Below, in pieces: positions 16,476 through 24,504 of a stretch of 32,043 nucleotides of DNA (within the stretch, counting starts at the first letter, position 1; each line of letters begins with the position of its first letter). The translations under genes were made by a program, and so were the position numbers. The stretch covers positions 1 to 32,043 of the forward strand of contig JAQUHG010000009.1 of the NCBI GenBank assembly GCA_028683735.1, read 5' to 3'. Under the pieces are notes generated by a model that did no database searches, had not been told where the DNA came from, and worked only from the letters and a program-made list of their open reading frames with translations. Source of the stretch: Tolumonas sp. Its GTDB lineage: Bacteria; Pseudomonadota; Gammaproteobacteria; Enterobacterales; Aeromonadaceae.

Positions 16476-17519
16476 TCAATGTGGCATAAAGAAAGGGGAG
16501 ACTTGTGTTGTGACGATTTGCGCCATGCCATAACCCATCACGATCAGTAAAATTCCGCCCAATAATGAAAGAATTTCCAGCCCGTAAGGTAACCACAAAC
16601 CGGATGAGCGGTGACTGAGCAGGTGAATAGCCAGATGGCGCATGCTATGGCTAAACCAGGCCAGCAGGCAGACGGTGCCTGCCGTACCCAGTGCCATCAA
16701 TAACACCGCGGCAATGCCCAGCATGAAGATGCCAATGGATTTGGCTAACACCAAAATCAGTAGTGCGCCGGTGCAGGGGCGGATGCCCATGGTGAACATG
16801 ATCGCCAGCTGACCGCGCCAGTCTTGTGCTTTATTAAGCTGAGCGATATCCGGTGTATGCGCATGGCCGCAGCCACAAGTATCCGTGTGCACATGTGAAT
16901 GAGATGACGGGTCCGGATTGCGAATGCCAACCGTGATTTTGTTGTTCAGAGGTTGTATGCGTTGGATCTTAATGTCATGGACGGTGGATCTATTTTGCCA
17001 AAACAGATAAAGCCGATAAGCGGCACGTAGACTGAGATAACCCCCGAGTACTGCGACTAGCCAAAAGCTGACATGATCTAACTGCATACCAAATTGCTGG
17101 GCTCGGATTTGTGTCCAGCCAAAAATGGCGGCGACAATTGTCATCAGCAGGATGGCCACCAAGGCTTGCATCAGCGCGGCACCCAATGAGATCCACATTG
17201 CGCGTTTTAGCTGACTGTTGTGCGTGGCCAGATAGGTGCTGAGTACCGCTTTGCCGTGCCCGGGGCCAACGGCATGAAAGACACCGTAAAGAAAACACAG
17301 CCCCAATAAGATCATTTTAGTTTCAGGATTGGGTGTTAAAGCGGCGCGTAATAAGACGGCCATCTCTTTGTGTAGTTGCCCTTGCCATTGCAACATCTGC
17401 CAGCTCAGCCACTGCCAGTGCAGAACTCCAGCAAGCAAAATGCCACACAGCGTCAGGAAACCTGTCAGTAGTAAAATAAAGTTGATGCGATGTTGGTATT
17501 CATTATTCAGGGATGACAT
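16476..17519 (-). CDS. NicO/RcnA-like divalent metal transporter, last gene of the znu operon
   Basis: Polytopic inner-membrane protein of 347 residues in the nickel/cobalt NicO (RcnA-like) family. About six membrane helices can be drawn (near 13-33, 68-88, 108-133, 150-172, 250-288, 312-335). Signature motifs are HAVGPGHGK (82-90) and GIRPCTGAL (245-253). Between them lies a cytoplasmic or periplasmic metal-binding loop with H207, H209, H211, C215, C217, H219 and H221. Its ATG overlaps the DUF1007 stop by 13 nt, so it is translationally coupled into the zinc-uptake operon. Characterised RcnA exports nickel and cobalt. Placement behind znuCBA argues for a zinc-related role or for keeping nickel/cobalt out during zinc starvation. 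Direction and metal are not shown by the sequence. Confidence 0.85.
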   Translation of the reverse strand: MSSLNNEYQHRINFILLLTGFLTLCGILLAGVLHWQWLSWQMLQWQGQLHKEMAVLLRAALTPNPETKMILLGLCFLYGVFHAVGPGHGKAVLSTYLATHNSQLKRAMWISLGAALMQALVAILLMTIVAAIFGWTQIRAQQFGMQLDHVSFWLVAVLGGYLSLRAAYRLYLFWQNRSTVHDIKIQRIQPLNNKITVGIRNPDPSSHSHVHTDTCGCGHAHTPDIAQLNKAQDWRGQLAIMFTMGIRPCTGALLILVLAKSIGIFMLGIAAVLLMALGTAGTVCLLAWFSHSMRHLAIHLLSHRSSGLWLPYGLEILSLLGGILLIVMGYGMAQIVTTQVSPFFMPH

Positions 17520-18139
17520 GTCAGCACCACCTTTTCTGCAAACAGCGTACCTAAGCCTTTATCACTTTGTTGCGTCACATCCAGCGAGGCGGCATAAGCA
17601 CTGATATCTTCCGGGGGTTTGGGTATTTCTAATTTGGCGCTACATAATCCAGAGGCATCATCAGAAACAGAGACTGCACTGGCTTTATGATGCAACATTT
17701 CGACATAGTAGGTGGAATCATAAATAGATAAGGTAAACGTATTACCTTTTACGGGCAGTGGCTCTTTCAACGGCAATACAAAATGTAAATTGAGGTGATA
17801 TTCCTCTTTTTCAGTTCGATAGGCCGTTGGCTTGGTGAACGTGACCGGTTTTCCGTTGACCTTCAAATGGGTTAGCCAGTTTTCGGAAGCCATAAATTCG
17901 ATGCTGTCTCTGGCAAAATCCTGATACTGCTTTGCCAGAGGTTCTTTCTTTTGTTTCATATCTTCAATGATATTGGCGGAATACATATCATCGAAATGCC
18001 AAATCAGATCCAGCCCGGTTAACTGTTGCTGTTTATCAATCAGAAAGCGGGTTTGCAGATCCATCCAGGCATGAGGATGAGCCATCGCCAGCGGTGTGGC
18101 GATGCTCAGTAAAACAAAAAGAAAAAACCGTTTGCTCAT
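17507..18139 (-). CDS. DUF1007 family periplasmic protein in the znu operon
   Basis: Secreted protein of 210 residues from a family of unknown biochemical function, often found beside NicO-type transporters (family knowledge). The signal peptide (hydrophobic 5-17) should be cleaved after AMA (residue 20), so the mature chain begins HPHAWMDLQ. A free amino terminus followed by His-Pro-His is a plausible metal-binding end. The body has the family pattern LDLIWHFDDMYSA, then a beta-rich middle and two Cys (CSAKLE and LTCHP at the C-terminus) that could form a disulphide. The start overlaps the znuA stop by one base (TAATG) and the end overlaps the NicO start. A periplasmic metal chaperone for the transporter is inference. 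Confidence 0.88.
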   Translation of the reverse strand: MSKRFFLFVLLSIATPLAMAHPHAWMDLQTRFLIDKQQQLTGLDLIWHFDDMYSANIIEDMKQKKEPLAKQYQDFARDSIEFMASENWLTHLKVNGKPVTFTKPTAYRTEKEEYHLNLHFVLPLKEPLPVKGNTFTLSIYDSTYYVEMLHHKASAVSVSDDASGLCSAKLEIPKPPEDISAYAASLDVTQQSDKGLGTLFAEKVVLTCHP

Positions 18140-19044
18140 TACTGTTTCAACGCAGAAAGAATTTGAGTTGTATTGTAATGCATCATATCCAGATAGGTAG
18201 AGGCTGGGCCACTCTTGTCGGAAAGGGCATCCGAGAACAATTCTTTACCGGGATTAACGCCGGTTTCCTTGCTGATTTGTTGCATCAAACGAGGATCAGA
18301 GATGTTTTCGACGAACAGTGCTTTGATCTTTTCTTTGCGGATCTGTTTGATGATTTTAGCCACATCACTGGCCGAGGCTTCTGACTCGGTACTCATGCCT
18401 TGTGGGGCAATGGTGGTGATCTGGTAACGGGCCGACAGATAACCAAACGCATCATGGCTGGTGATCATCTTGCGTTTGTCTGCCGGAATAGCAGCAAATT
18501 CAGCGAGCAATGATTTATCCAGTTGCTCTATTTGTTGAATATAGTTACCGGCATTCGCCTGATATTCCGCTTTGTGCGCGGGGTCGATCTGGCTTAAACC
18601 ATCGGCAATGTTATGCACATATTGCACGGCGTTAGGAATACTGTGCCATGCATGCGGATCTTGGGTGACATGAGGGTGAGCTGCATCATCAGCGTCAGTA
18701 AATGTTTGTGGTTTGATGCTCTGACTTGCAGTGATCACTTTCCCTTTGTAATGACTGGCAGAGACCAGTCGTTCCATCCAACCTTCAAAACCGAGACCGT
18801 TAACCACAAACAGCTGTGATTTCGTCAGGCGGATCGTGTCTTGCGGGGTCGGTTGATAGACATGCGCATCGCCGTTCGGGCCAACGAGAGTAGAGACACT
18901 GACATGCTCACCACCCACTTGTTGCACCAAGTCACCCAGAATAGAAAAACTGGCGACGACATTAATTTTGTCGGCGGCGAAGACAGACTGTGTACAAAGC
19001 GTGCTAGTGATGAGTGTGGTGGTGAGCAGACGAAAATAATTCAT
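18139..19044 (-). CDS. znuA: Zinc ABC transporter substrate-binding protein ZnuA
   Basis: Periplasmic cluster-9 metal-binding protein of 301 residues. The signal peptide ends about SVFA (residue 23). Metal ligands by family alignment are His61 (GDAHVYQPT), His131 (DPHAWHS), His197 (ITSHDAFGY) and Asp272 (FSDALS). The third position is His, as in zinc-binding ZnuA, rather than the Glu of manganese-binding relatives such as PsaA. The acidic/His loop before DPHAW is very short (about DADDAAHPH), unlike the long loop of E. coli ZnuA. The ribosome-binding site AAGGAG is well placed, 9 nt after the znuB stop. Zinc is supported by the ligand set, the adjacent zur gene and the Zur box. Confidence 0.93.
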   Translation of the reverse strand: MNYFRLLTTTLITSTLCTQSVFAADKINVVASFSILGDLVQQVGGEHVSVSTLVGPNGDAHVYQPTPQDTIRLTKSQLFVVNGLGFEGWMERLVSASHYKGKVITASQSIKPQTFTDADDAAHPHVTQDPHAWHSIPNAVQYVHNIADGLSQIDPAHKAEYQANAGNYIQQIEQLDKSLLAEFAAIPADKRKMITSHDAFGYLSARYQITTIAPQGMSTESEASASDVAKIIKQIRKEKIKALFVENISDPRLMQQISKETGVNPGKELFSDALSDKSGPASTYLDMMHYNTTQILSALKQ

Positions 19045-19053
19045 GAAAACTCC

Positions 19054-19932
19054 TTACGCTTGCAGATGAGAACGGCGCACATAACGCCAGATCAGACCGC
19101 TTTGACGGCCTAAAATAATCGACAGGAAATAACCAACACCCAGCGTCAGAATGATCGCGGGGCTGGTTGGCCAACCGAAGTGGTAAGAGGTGAGTAAACC
19201 GACGAAGCTGCTAAACATCGCCAGTATGACGGAAATGAATAACAGATGGCTGAGGCGATTCGTCCAGTAACGGGCGGTGATCGCGGGCAGGATCATGATC
19301 CCCACCGCCATCAGGGTACCAATGGCGTGGAAACCGGCGATCAGGTTCAACACCGCTAATAACAGGAAGGCAATGTGCGCAACCGGCCCCATGCGGCTGA
19401 CGCTGCCGAGAAAATCGGGGTCAAGGCATTCCATCACCAATGGGCGATAGAGTAACGCTAACAGCACTAAGGTCAGTGAGGTGACACTGCCTAGCAGCCA
19501 TAACGCGGCATCGTTGAGTGCCAGTGCGGAACCAAACAACACATGCAACAGATCGACACTACTGCCGTGCACCGAGATGATCATGACCCCCAGCGCCATT
19601 GAGATGAGATAAAACGCAGCCAGACTGCTGTCTTCACCACTTTCGGTGAGTCGTGCGACAAAACCGGAGAGGATCACCACCAGCCCGCCAGCAAGTAAAC
19701 CGCCGATAGTCATGGCTTCCACAGATAAACCGGCCACCAGATAACCCAAGGCGGCACCGGGTAAAATGGCATGCGCCATCGCATCACCGGTCAGGCTCAT
19801 GCGGCGTAACATTAAAAATACACCAACCAGTGGCGCGCTGAGTGAGAGCGCAATACAACCGGCCAGTGCGCGCAGCATAAAATCAAATTCAGCAAATGGC
19901 GCGATCAGCCACTGCCAGAGTAATGCGAACAT
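19054..19932 (-). CDS. znuB: Zinc ABC transporter permease ZnuB
   Basis: Inner-membrane permease of the zinc importer, 292 residues from the ATG at 19932 (E. coli ZnuB 261). It is strongly hydrophobic with about eight to nine membrane helices and the ABC-3 family motif SLTGDAMAHAILPGAALGYL near residues 45-65. The ATG overlaps the znuC stop by one base (TGATG) and AAGGA lies 9 nt upstream. An upstream in-frame start inside znuC is less likely. Translation is probably coupled to znuC. Confidence 0.96.
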   Translation of the reverse strand: MFALLWQWLIAPFAEFDFMLRALAGCIALSLSAPLVGVFLMLRRMSLTGDAMAHAILPGAALGYLVAGLSVEAMTIGGLLAGGLVVILSGFVARLTESGEDSSLAAFYLISMALGVMIISVHGSSVDLLHVLFGSALALNDAALWLLGSVTSLTLVLLALLYRPLVMECLDPDFLGSVSRMGPVAHIAFLLLAVLNLIAGFHAIGTLMAVGIMILPAITARYWTNRLSHLLFISVILAMFSSFVGLLTSYHFGWPTSPAIILTLGVGYFLSIILGRQSGLIWRYVRRSHLQA

Positions 19933-20675
19933 CAGGCAACATCCTTTTCTGCGATATGACAAATCGGTGCATGTTCATCGAACGATTCAATTTGATGACG
20001 TGCCTGTTGCCAATTTTCTGGGGTGATCACGTCAGCTGTGTTGCCGTAAGCCACCAACTGGCGAGCCAGTAATAGACTTTGTGGGAAATGATGACGCACC
20101 TGCTCGTTATCATGCAGCACCGCCAGAATAGTGCGGCCCTGCTCATGCCAGTGGTGTAATAACTGCAGCAGATCCTGGCAAGTGCGGCTGTCGATGGCAT
20201 TAAACGGCTCATCCAGCAGGATCAGCTGTGCATCTTGCAGATACAGACGGGCAAACAGTGTGCGTTGCAACTGACCACCGGAAAGCGAGGCAATCGGTCG
20301 ATTAGCAAAACCCTGAATGCCTACCGCTTCCAGGGCATGTTCAATCTGATGCCGATGTGCTTTGGTCAGACGGCCAAAACTGCCAAGCTGGTGCCATAAA
20401 CCCATGCCAACCAGCTCGGTCACGCTGATCGGAAATTGACGATCGATACGTGATTGTTGTGGTAAATAAGCGATTTGTTCGCGCGCAATATCCCGCAGGT
20501 GTAACTGACCCTGCAGCGGTTTCAGTTGCCCCATAATGCCTTTCAGTAACGTCGATTTACCGGCCCCGTTGGGGCCGACAATCGCCAGCAGTTCACCAGC
20601 CGGGATATGCACATTCAGATGGTGAATGGCCGGATGACGGTCATAACCCAGTGTCAGATTTTCGCAATGCAGCAT
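19932..20675 (-). CDS. znuC: Zinc ABC transporter ATPase ZnuC
   Basis: Cytoplasmic ATPase of the zinc importer, 247 residues (E. coli 251). Walker A is GPNGAGKS (34-41), the signature LSGGQ (131-135), and Walker B D155-E156. The C-terminal end carries His and Cys residues (EHAPICHIAE), a weak counterpart of the His-rich tail in other ZnuC proteins. The start lies one base after the stop of the 43-codon ORF, with GGAG about 11 nt upstream inside that ORF, which suggests coupling. It heads the recognisable znuCBA order; the promoter is upstream of the small ORF. Confidence 0.96.
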   Translation of the reverse strand: MLHCENLTLGYDRHPAIHHLNVHIPAGELLAIVGPNGAGKSTLLKGIMGQLKPLQGQLHLRDIAREQIAYLPQQSRIDRQFPISVTELVGMGLWHQLGSFGRLTKAHRHQIEHALEAVGIQGFANRPIASLSGGQLQRTLFARLYLQDAQLILLDEPFNAIDSRTCQDLLQLLHHWHEQGRTILAVLHDNEQVRHHFPQSLLLARQLVAYGNTADVITPENWQQARHQIESFDEHAPICHIAEKDVA

Positions 20676-20676
20676 C

Positions 20677-20808
20677 TTAGTTCATGCTCCATAACAGTAA
20701 TGCCCAGATCGGTAACAGCATCAGTAAAGCCAGCAACAAACGTTGCCCGGCAGACCAGAACAGACTGGCGGCAGGTCGTGGTGTCGAAGAAGAGTGTGAA
20801 TGCGGCAT
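20677..20808 (-). CDS. Small single-pass membrane protein ORF at the head of the znu operon
   Basis: A 43-residue ORF. The N-terminus, MPHSHSSSTPRPAASLFW, has two His in the first five residues. A single hydrophobic helix follows (about 22-41, LLLALLMLLPIWALLLWSM), with Arg23 before it, so the N-terminus is probably cytoplasmic. The stop TAA lies one base before the znuC ATG. AGGTG precedes the ATG by 7 nt, an in-frame stop lies in the Zur box, and no alternative ATG exists, so this start is well defined. I do not recognise a family. The arrangement under the Zur promoter suggests a small ZnuB-associated or leader protein. Coding status is inferred from start signal, composition and coupling. 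Confidence 0.6.
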   Translation of the reverse strand: MPHSHSSSTPRPAASLFWSAGQRLLLALLMLLPIWALLLWSMN

Positions 20809-20842
20809 AAAACAGCACCTGCAGGTTACAAAGTGCGGAGGA

Positions 20843-20857
20843 TGTTATAACATAACA
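20843..20857. promoter_or_regulatory. Zur box between zur and the znu operon
   Basis: TGTTAT, AAC, ATAACA: a 15-bp palindrome with both arms matching the enterobacterial Zur core TGTTAT-AnT-ATAACA. It lies in the znu/zur divergent spacer. The right arm (20852-20857) coincides with the predicted -10 of the znu promoter, so zinc-loaded Zur would block polymerase. Flanking bases are less conserved than in E. coli. Confidence 0.85.
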
Positions 20858-20880
20858 CTCTTGATGAAAAGGATTCTCAA
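20852..20880 (-). promoter_or_regulatory. Candidate promoter of the small ORF-znuCBA-DUF1007-NicO operon
   Basis: On the minus strand TTGAGA (20880-20875) and TGTTAT (20857-20852) are separated by exactly 17 bp. Transcription would begin near 20845, about 37 nt before the small ORF. The -10 is embedded in the Zur box. Read by eye. Confidence 0.6.
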
Positions 20881-20956
20881 TCATGTTTTTTGCTGCTGAA
20901 AGGGCAGTGATTCGGTATCCTTAGGAAGTATCTGGATATTCAGGAGATAGCGACAC

Positions 20957-21388
20957 ATGCAACATGCATCACCCCGTTGTGAGCACAATCAGGCTGGCTT
21001 GACCACCAACCGTAAGCTGGTGCTGGATGCGCTGTTGCAGGCTGATCGTGCCGTGAGTGCCTATGACGTGCTGCAATTATTGCGAGGCCAAGAGGTACAT
21101 TGGCAACCACCGACTGTCTATCGTGCGCTGGCGTTTCTGGTCGAAGCAGGCATGGTGCACTATATCCAGTCGATTCAGAAATACATGGTGTGCCATCATC
21201 AGCATTGTGCGCATGTCACCCAACTACTGATTTGTCACCGCTGTGGTTTGGTACAGGAAGTACCGATCCCCGAGTCATTGGTGGAGGCGCTGGAACAGCA
21301 AGCAGCGACGCACCAGTTCAAAATGATCCCGCAGTTTTTGGAATTGCAGGGCATTTGCGCGGCCTGCGATGAATCTGCCGCAAATTAG
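20957..21388 (+). CDS. zur: Zinc uptake regulator Zur (Fur family)
   Basis: Zinc-sensing repressor of 143 residues (E. coli Zur 171). The winged-helix domain carries the recognition segment QPPTVYRALAFL (about 50-61), preceded by SAYDVLQLLR, both close to E. coli Zur. The metal-binding region has Cys79, several His (80, 81, 83, 86) and Cys84. Two CxxC pairs of the structural zinc site follow (Cys93/Cys96 and Cys134/Cys137). The His-rich C-terminal tail of E. coli Zur is absent. AGGAGA lies 11 nt upstream of the ATG. It diverges from the znu operon, sharing the spacer with the Zur box, and is followed at once by a 13-bp inverted repeat. Confidence 0.95.
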   Translation: MQHASPRCEHNQAGLTTNRKLVLDALLQADRAVSAYDVLQLLRGQEVHWQPPTVYRALAFLVEAGMVHYIQSIQKYMVCHHQHCAHVTQLLICHRCGLVQEVPIPESLVEALEQQAATHQFKMIPQFLELQGICAACDESAAN

Positions 21389-21392
21389 TTTC

Positions 21393-21430
21393 ATGGTGTT
21401 CAGGTCATTTATCAGTCACCTGAACACCAT
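21393..21430 (+). terminator. 13-bp inverted repeat after zur, terminator-like
   Basis: ATGGTGTTCAGGT and ACCTGAACACCAT pair perfectly with a 12-nt loop, starting 4 nt after the zur stop. No T-run follows, so efficiency as an intrinsic terminator is doubtful. It may be an attenuating or mRNA-protecting hairpin before glnE. Confidence 0.55.
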
Positions 21431-21538
21431 CCAGCTTTATGGATTTCCTTGATAATCACAGTTCAGCGTTCCGATCCTGCCGATGCTATCCAGATGCTGT
21501 TATGCTTTAGGTAATTCTTGTCAACGGATTGCCTTCAT

Positions 21539-24442
21539 ATGATCTCATCGCATGCCATTCCTTTACCGGTATTACTGTCTGATTTAGCGAATAAGCAGTG
21601 GCAACGCCTGCTGGAGCGGGCGAACGCAGAACAGCAAAACCTGTTTTTAGCCCATCAACCGATGTTATTACGCCTGCTGGCACTCTCTGATTTTGTTGCC
21701 GAAGCCGTGATCAGCTCCCCAACGATGCTGGCCGAGATGCTGACCGGTGAGTGCTATTTACAAGCACAACGGAGTGCGGATTATCCGCAGCAATTACAGA
21801 CTGCGTTGCAAGCGGCGGAGAGTGAAGAGAGCCTGAAGCGGGTTTTGCGGCAATTTCGGCGTCAACATATGGTATTGATTGCCTGGCGCGAGTTGCTGGG
21901 TTTCGCGGAAGCGGAAGAGAGTTTTACCCATCTATCGCTGTTGGCGGAAAGCCTGATCGTCGCGGCTTATGACTGGCTGTATGCCAAGATGTGTCGTGAA
22001 GTTGGCACCCCGATTGGGCGTGACAGCGGTGAGCCGCAGCGCATGCTGATTTTCGGTATGGGTAAACTGGGCGGCGGTGAGCTGAATTTTTCCTCTGATA
22101 TTGATCTGATCTTTGCTTATCCGGAACGCGGTGCCACGCAAGGTGGACGGCGTGAATTGGATAACCAATCGTTTTTTACCCGCTTAGGTCAGCAGTTGAT
22201 CAATGCGTTGCATCAGCAAACGGCTGATGGCCAAGTATATCGGGTCGATATGCGCCTGCGCCCGTTTGGTGATTCCGGCCCCTTGGTCGCCAGTTTTGCC
22301 GCACTGGAAGAGTATTACCAGCAGCATGGCCGTAACTGGGAGCGTTATGCCATGGTGAAGGCGCGTCTGATGGGGCCGGACAATGACGATGGCCGTTATC
22401 TGATGCAGATGCTGAAACCGTTTATTTATCGTCGCTATGTCGATTTTGGCGCTATCGATGCGCTGCGCAAAATGAAGGCCATGATTGTTGCGGAAGTGCG
22501 CCGCAAAGGCTTAACCGACAACATTAAGCTGGGGGCGGGCGGCATCCGCGACGTCGAGTTTATTGTGCAGGCGCATCAGCTGATCCGCGGTGGGCGCGAA
22601 CCTGAATTGCAGGTGCGGCATATGCCTGCAGCGCTAAAAGCTTTACAACAACACCATGTGCTGACCGAGGAAGAATATTCGACACTCTTTTCGGGTTATC
22701 GTTATTTACGCCGAGTCGAAAATATTCTGCAGGAAATTGCCGATCAGCAAACCCAGACCTTACCCGATAATGATCGTGATCGGTTGCGGCTGACAGTGGC
22801 GATGGGTTATGCAACTTGGGATGCTTTTGCACAAGCGCTGGAGCAGGTATTGGCATCGATCAGTCAGCTGTTCCGGCAAGTGATTGGTGAGCAAGAAGAA
22901 CAAGAGTCAGATGTGCCGAGCATCTGGCAAGATATGTGGCACAGCCATCTGCCTGCCGATGATCTCGTACCGCTGCTGCAACAACAAAATGTGGTGGAAG
23001 CGGAGAAATTAGCCACTGAATTAACGCAGTTACGCGACGAATGTCTGCACCGACCGATTGGTCCGCAAGGACGGGAGGCATTAGGCAAACTGATGCCGCG
23101 ATTATTGAGTCAGCTGGTGCAAGATGCGGCGCCGACTGAACTGTTAAGCCGCATTCGTAAAGTGTTACTGCAAATCGCCACGCGTTCTGCTTATCTGCAG
23201 TTGCTGGCGGAAAACCCCGGTGCCCTGAAACAACTGCTGAAGCTGTGTGCGGCGACCCCGCTGGTGGCGGAACAGCTGGCGCGTTATCCGGTGCTGCTGG
23301 ATGAATTGCTCGATCCGGCCCAACTGTATAACCCAACACCGCTTGATCAATATCGTGATGAGTTACGCCAATATCTGCTGCGCGTGCCGGAAGAGGATGT
23401 TGAGCAGCAGATGGAAGCACTGCGGCAGTTCAAACAGATCCAGTTGTTGAAAATTGTGGCGGCGGATATCGCCGGTGCTTTGCCGTTGATGAAGGTGAGT
23501 GATCATCTGACCTGGCTGGCCGAAGCCTTGCTGACGGAAGTGGTTAATCAGGCATGGGCTCAGCTAACCGCGAAACATGGTGTGCCGCCGCTGACCGCCA
23601 AAACGGGTGAGAAAAACTTTGCTGTGATTGCGTATGGCAAGCTGGGCGGCATTGAGCTGGGTTATGGCTCCGATCTGGATCTGGTGTTCCTGCATGGCGG
23701 GGATCATGACGGTTACACGGTGGGTGATAAACCGGTGAATGTGCGGCAGTTTTATGTACGCTTGGCGCAAAAAATCATTCACCTGTTCAGCGCCCGCACA
23801 CCTTCCGGCATGCTGTATGAAGTGGATATGCGCCTGCGGCCGTCCGGTGATTCCGGCATGCTGGTGTCGTCGGTGGCGGCTTATGAACACTATTTATTGC
23901 ACGAAGCGTGGGTCTGGGAACATCAGGCGTTGGTGCGTTCGCGCGCGGTATATGGCGATGCGACCTTACTGGCCGACTTTGAGCGTGTACGGGCGGCAGT
24001 GTTGAGTCAGCCACGCGAGATCCACACACTGGCGAAGTCGGTCGCCGATATGCGCGACAAGATGCGCAAGCACCTGTTACGTGGCACAGCCGAGCAGTTT
24101 GATTTAAAACAAGGTGCTGGTGGCATGAACGAAATCGAGTTTATTGCCCAGTTTCTGGTGCTGGCTTATGCCCAACAACAACCGGCATTGTTAACGCGCT
24201 GGTCGGATAATGTGCGGATCTTTGAATCTTGTGTCGCGGCCGGTCTGCTGACTGACGAGGAATCGATTACACTGAAAAAAGCCTATCTGGCGATCCGTGA
24301 CCGCGCGCATCGCTGTACGCTGTCCGGCAGCACCCGCATCATCGACGGTCAGGAATTACAGGCGGAAAGAGCAGCTGTAGTTGCTTTATGGCATAAACTG
24401 ATTGATGCGCAATTACCGGAGCTCGATCTGTCGATCCATTGA
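21539..24442 (+). CDS. glnE: Glutamine synthetase adenylyltransferase/adenylyl-removing enzyme
   Basis: Bifunctional enzyme that adds and removes AMP on glutamine synthetase, directed by GlnB (PII) and glutamine. It has 967 residues from the ATG (E. coli 946). Two nucleotidyltransferase domains are joined by helical bundles. The N-terminal (removing) one has GGGELNFSSDIDLIF near residue 180. The C-terminal (adding) one has GKLGGIELGYGSDLDLVFL near 705. A central regulatory region contains DELRQYLLRVPEEDVEQQ. A TTG at 21518 is also possible, with AGG upstream, and would add seven residues; the ATG is preferred. It is followed by a strong terminator. It has no operon partner, and glnB is about 8 kb away. 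Confidence 0.98.
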   Translation: MISSHAIPLPVLLSDLANKQWQRLLERANAEQQNLFLAHQPMLLRLLALSDFVAEAVISSPTMLAEMLTGECYLQAQRSADYPQQLQTALQAAESEESLKRVLRQFRRQHMVLIAWRELLGFAEAEESFTHLSLLAESLIVAAYDWLYAKMCREVGTPIGRDSGEPQRMLIFGMGKLGGGELNFSSDIDLIFAYPERGATQGGRRELDNQSFFTRLGQQLINALHQQTADGQVYRVDMRLRPFGDSGPLVASFAALEEYYQQHGRNWERYAMVKARLMGPDNDDGRYLMQMLKPFIYRRYVDFGAIDALRKMKAMIVAEVRRKGLTDNIKLGAGGIRDVEFIVQAHQLIRGGREPELQVRHMPAALKALQQHHVLTEEEYSTLFSGYRYLRRVENILQEIADQQTQTLPDNDRDRLRLTVAMGYATWDAFAQALEQVLASISQLFRQVIGEQEEQESDVPSIWQDMWHSHLPADDLVPLLQQQNVVEAEKLATELTQLRDECLHRPIGPQGREALGKLMPRLLSQLVQDAAPTELLSRIRKVLLQIATRSAYLQLLAENPGALKQLLKLCAATPLVAEQLARYPVLLDELLDPAQLYNPTPLDQYRDELRQYLLRVPEEDVEQQMEALRQFKQIQLLKIVAADIAGALPLMKVSDHLTWLAEALLTEVVNQAWAQLTAKHGVPPLTAKTGEKNFAVIAYGKLGGIELGYGSDLDLVFLHGGDHDGYTVGDKPVNVRQFYVRLAQKIIHLFSARTPSGMLYEVDMRLRPSGDSGMLVSSVAAYEHYLLHEAWVWEHQALVRSRAVYGDATLLADFERVRAAVLSQPREIHTLAKSVADMRDKMRKHLLRGTAEQFDLKQGAGGMNEIEFIAQFLVLAYAQQQPALLTRWSDNVRIFESCVAAGLLTDEESITLKKAYLAIRDRAHRCTLSGSTRIIDGQELQAERAAVVALWHKLIDAQLPELDLSIH

Positions 24443-24456
24443 TGAGTTAACACTGG

Positions 24457-24480
24457 GGGGAATGCTGATTCCCCTTTTTT
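24457..24480 (+). terminator. Intrinsic terminator of glnE
   Basis: A seven-bp stem, GGGGAAT with ATTCCCC, loop GCTG, then six T. It lies 14 nt after the glnE stop. Confidence 0.9.
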
Positions 24481-24490
24481 AGTATTTCCG

Positions 24491-24504
24491 TGTAATCGAT
24501 TACA
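24491..24504. promoter_or_regulatory. LacI/GalR-family-type operator upstream of lacZ
   Basis: TGTAATCGATTACA is a perfect 14-bp palindrome that fits the LacI/GalR-family pattern TGnAAnCGnTTnCA with the central CG. It lies 143 bp before the lacZ start, just downstream of the glnE terminator. The binding protein is not encoded in this window. No clear -35/-10 pair was found in 24505-24646, although a TTTATGATGGT motif occurs twice (24510-24520 and 24566-24576). Confidence 0.6.

Noticed and set aside
20684..20899. Plus-strand ORF over the znu promoter region
   Set aside because: It crosses the Zur box and promoter and is antisense to the small membrane ORF, which has the better start signal and coupling.
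22860..23420. 186-codon minus-strand ORF inside glnE
   Set aside because: Antisense shadow of a long, GC-rich coding sequence; glnE is intact and recognisable across the whole interval.
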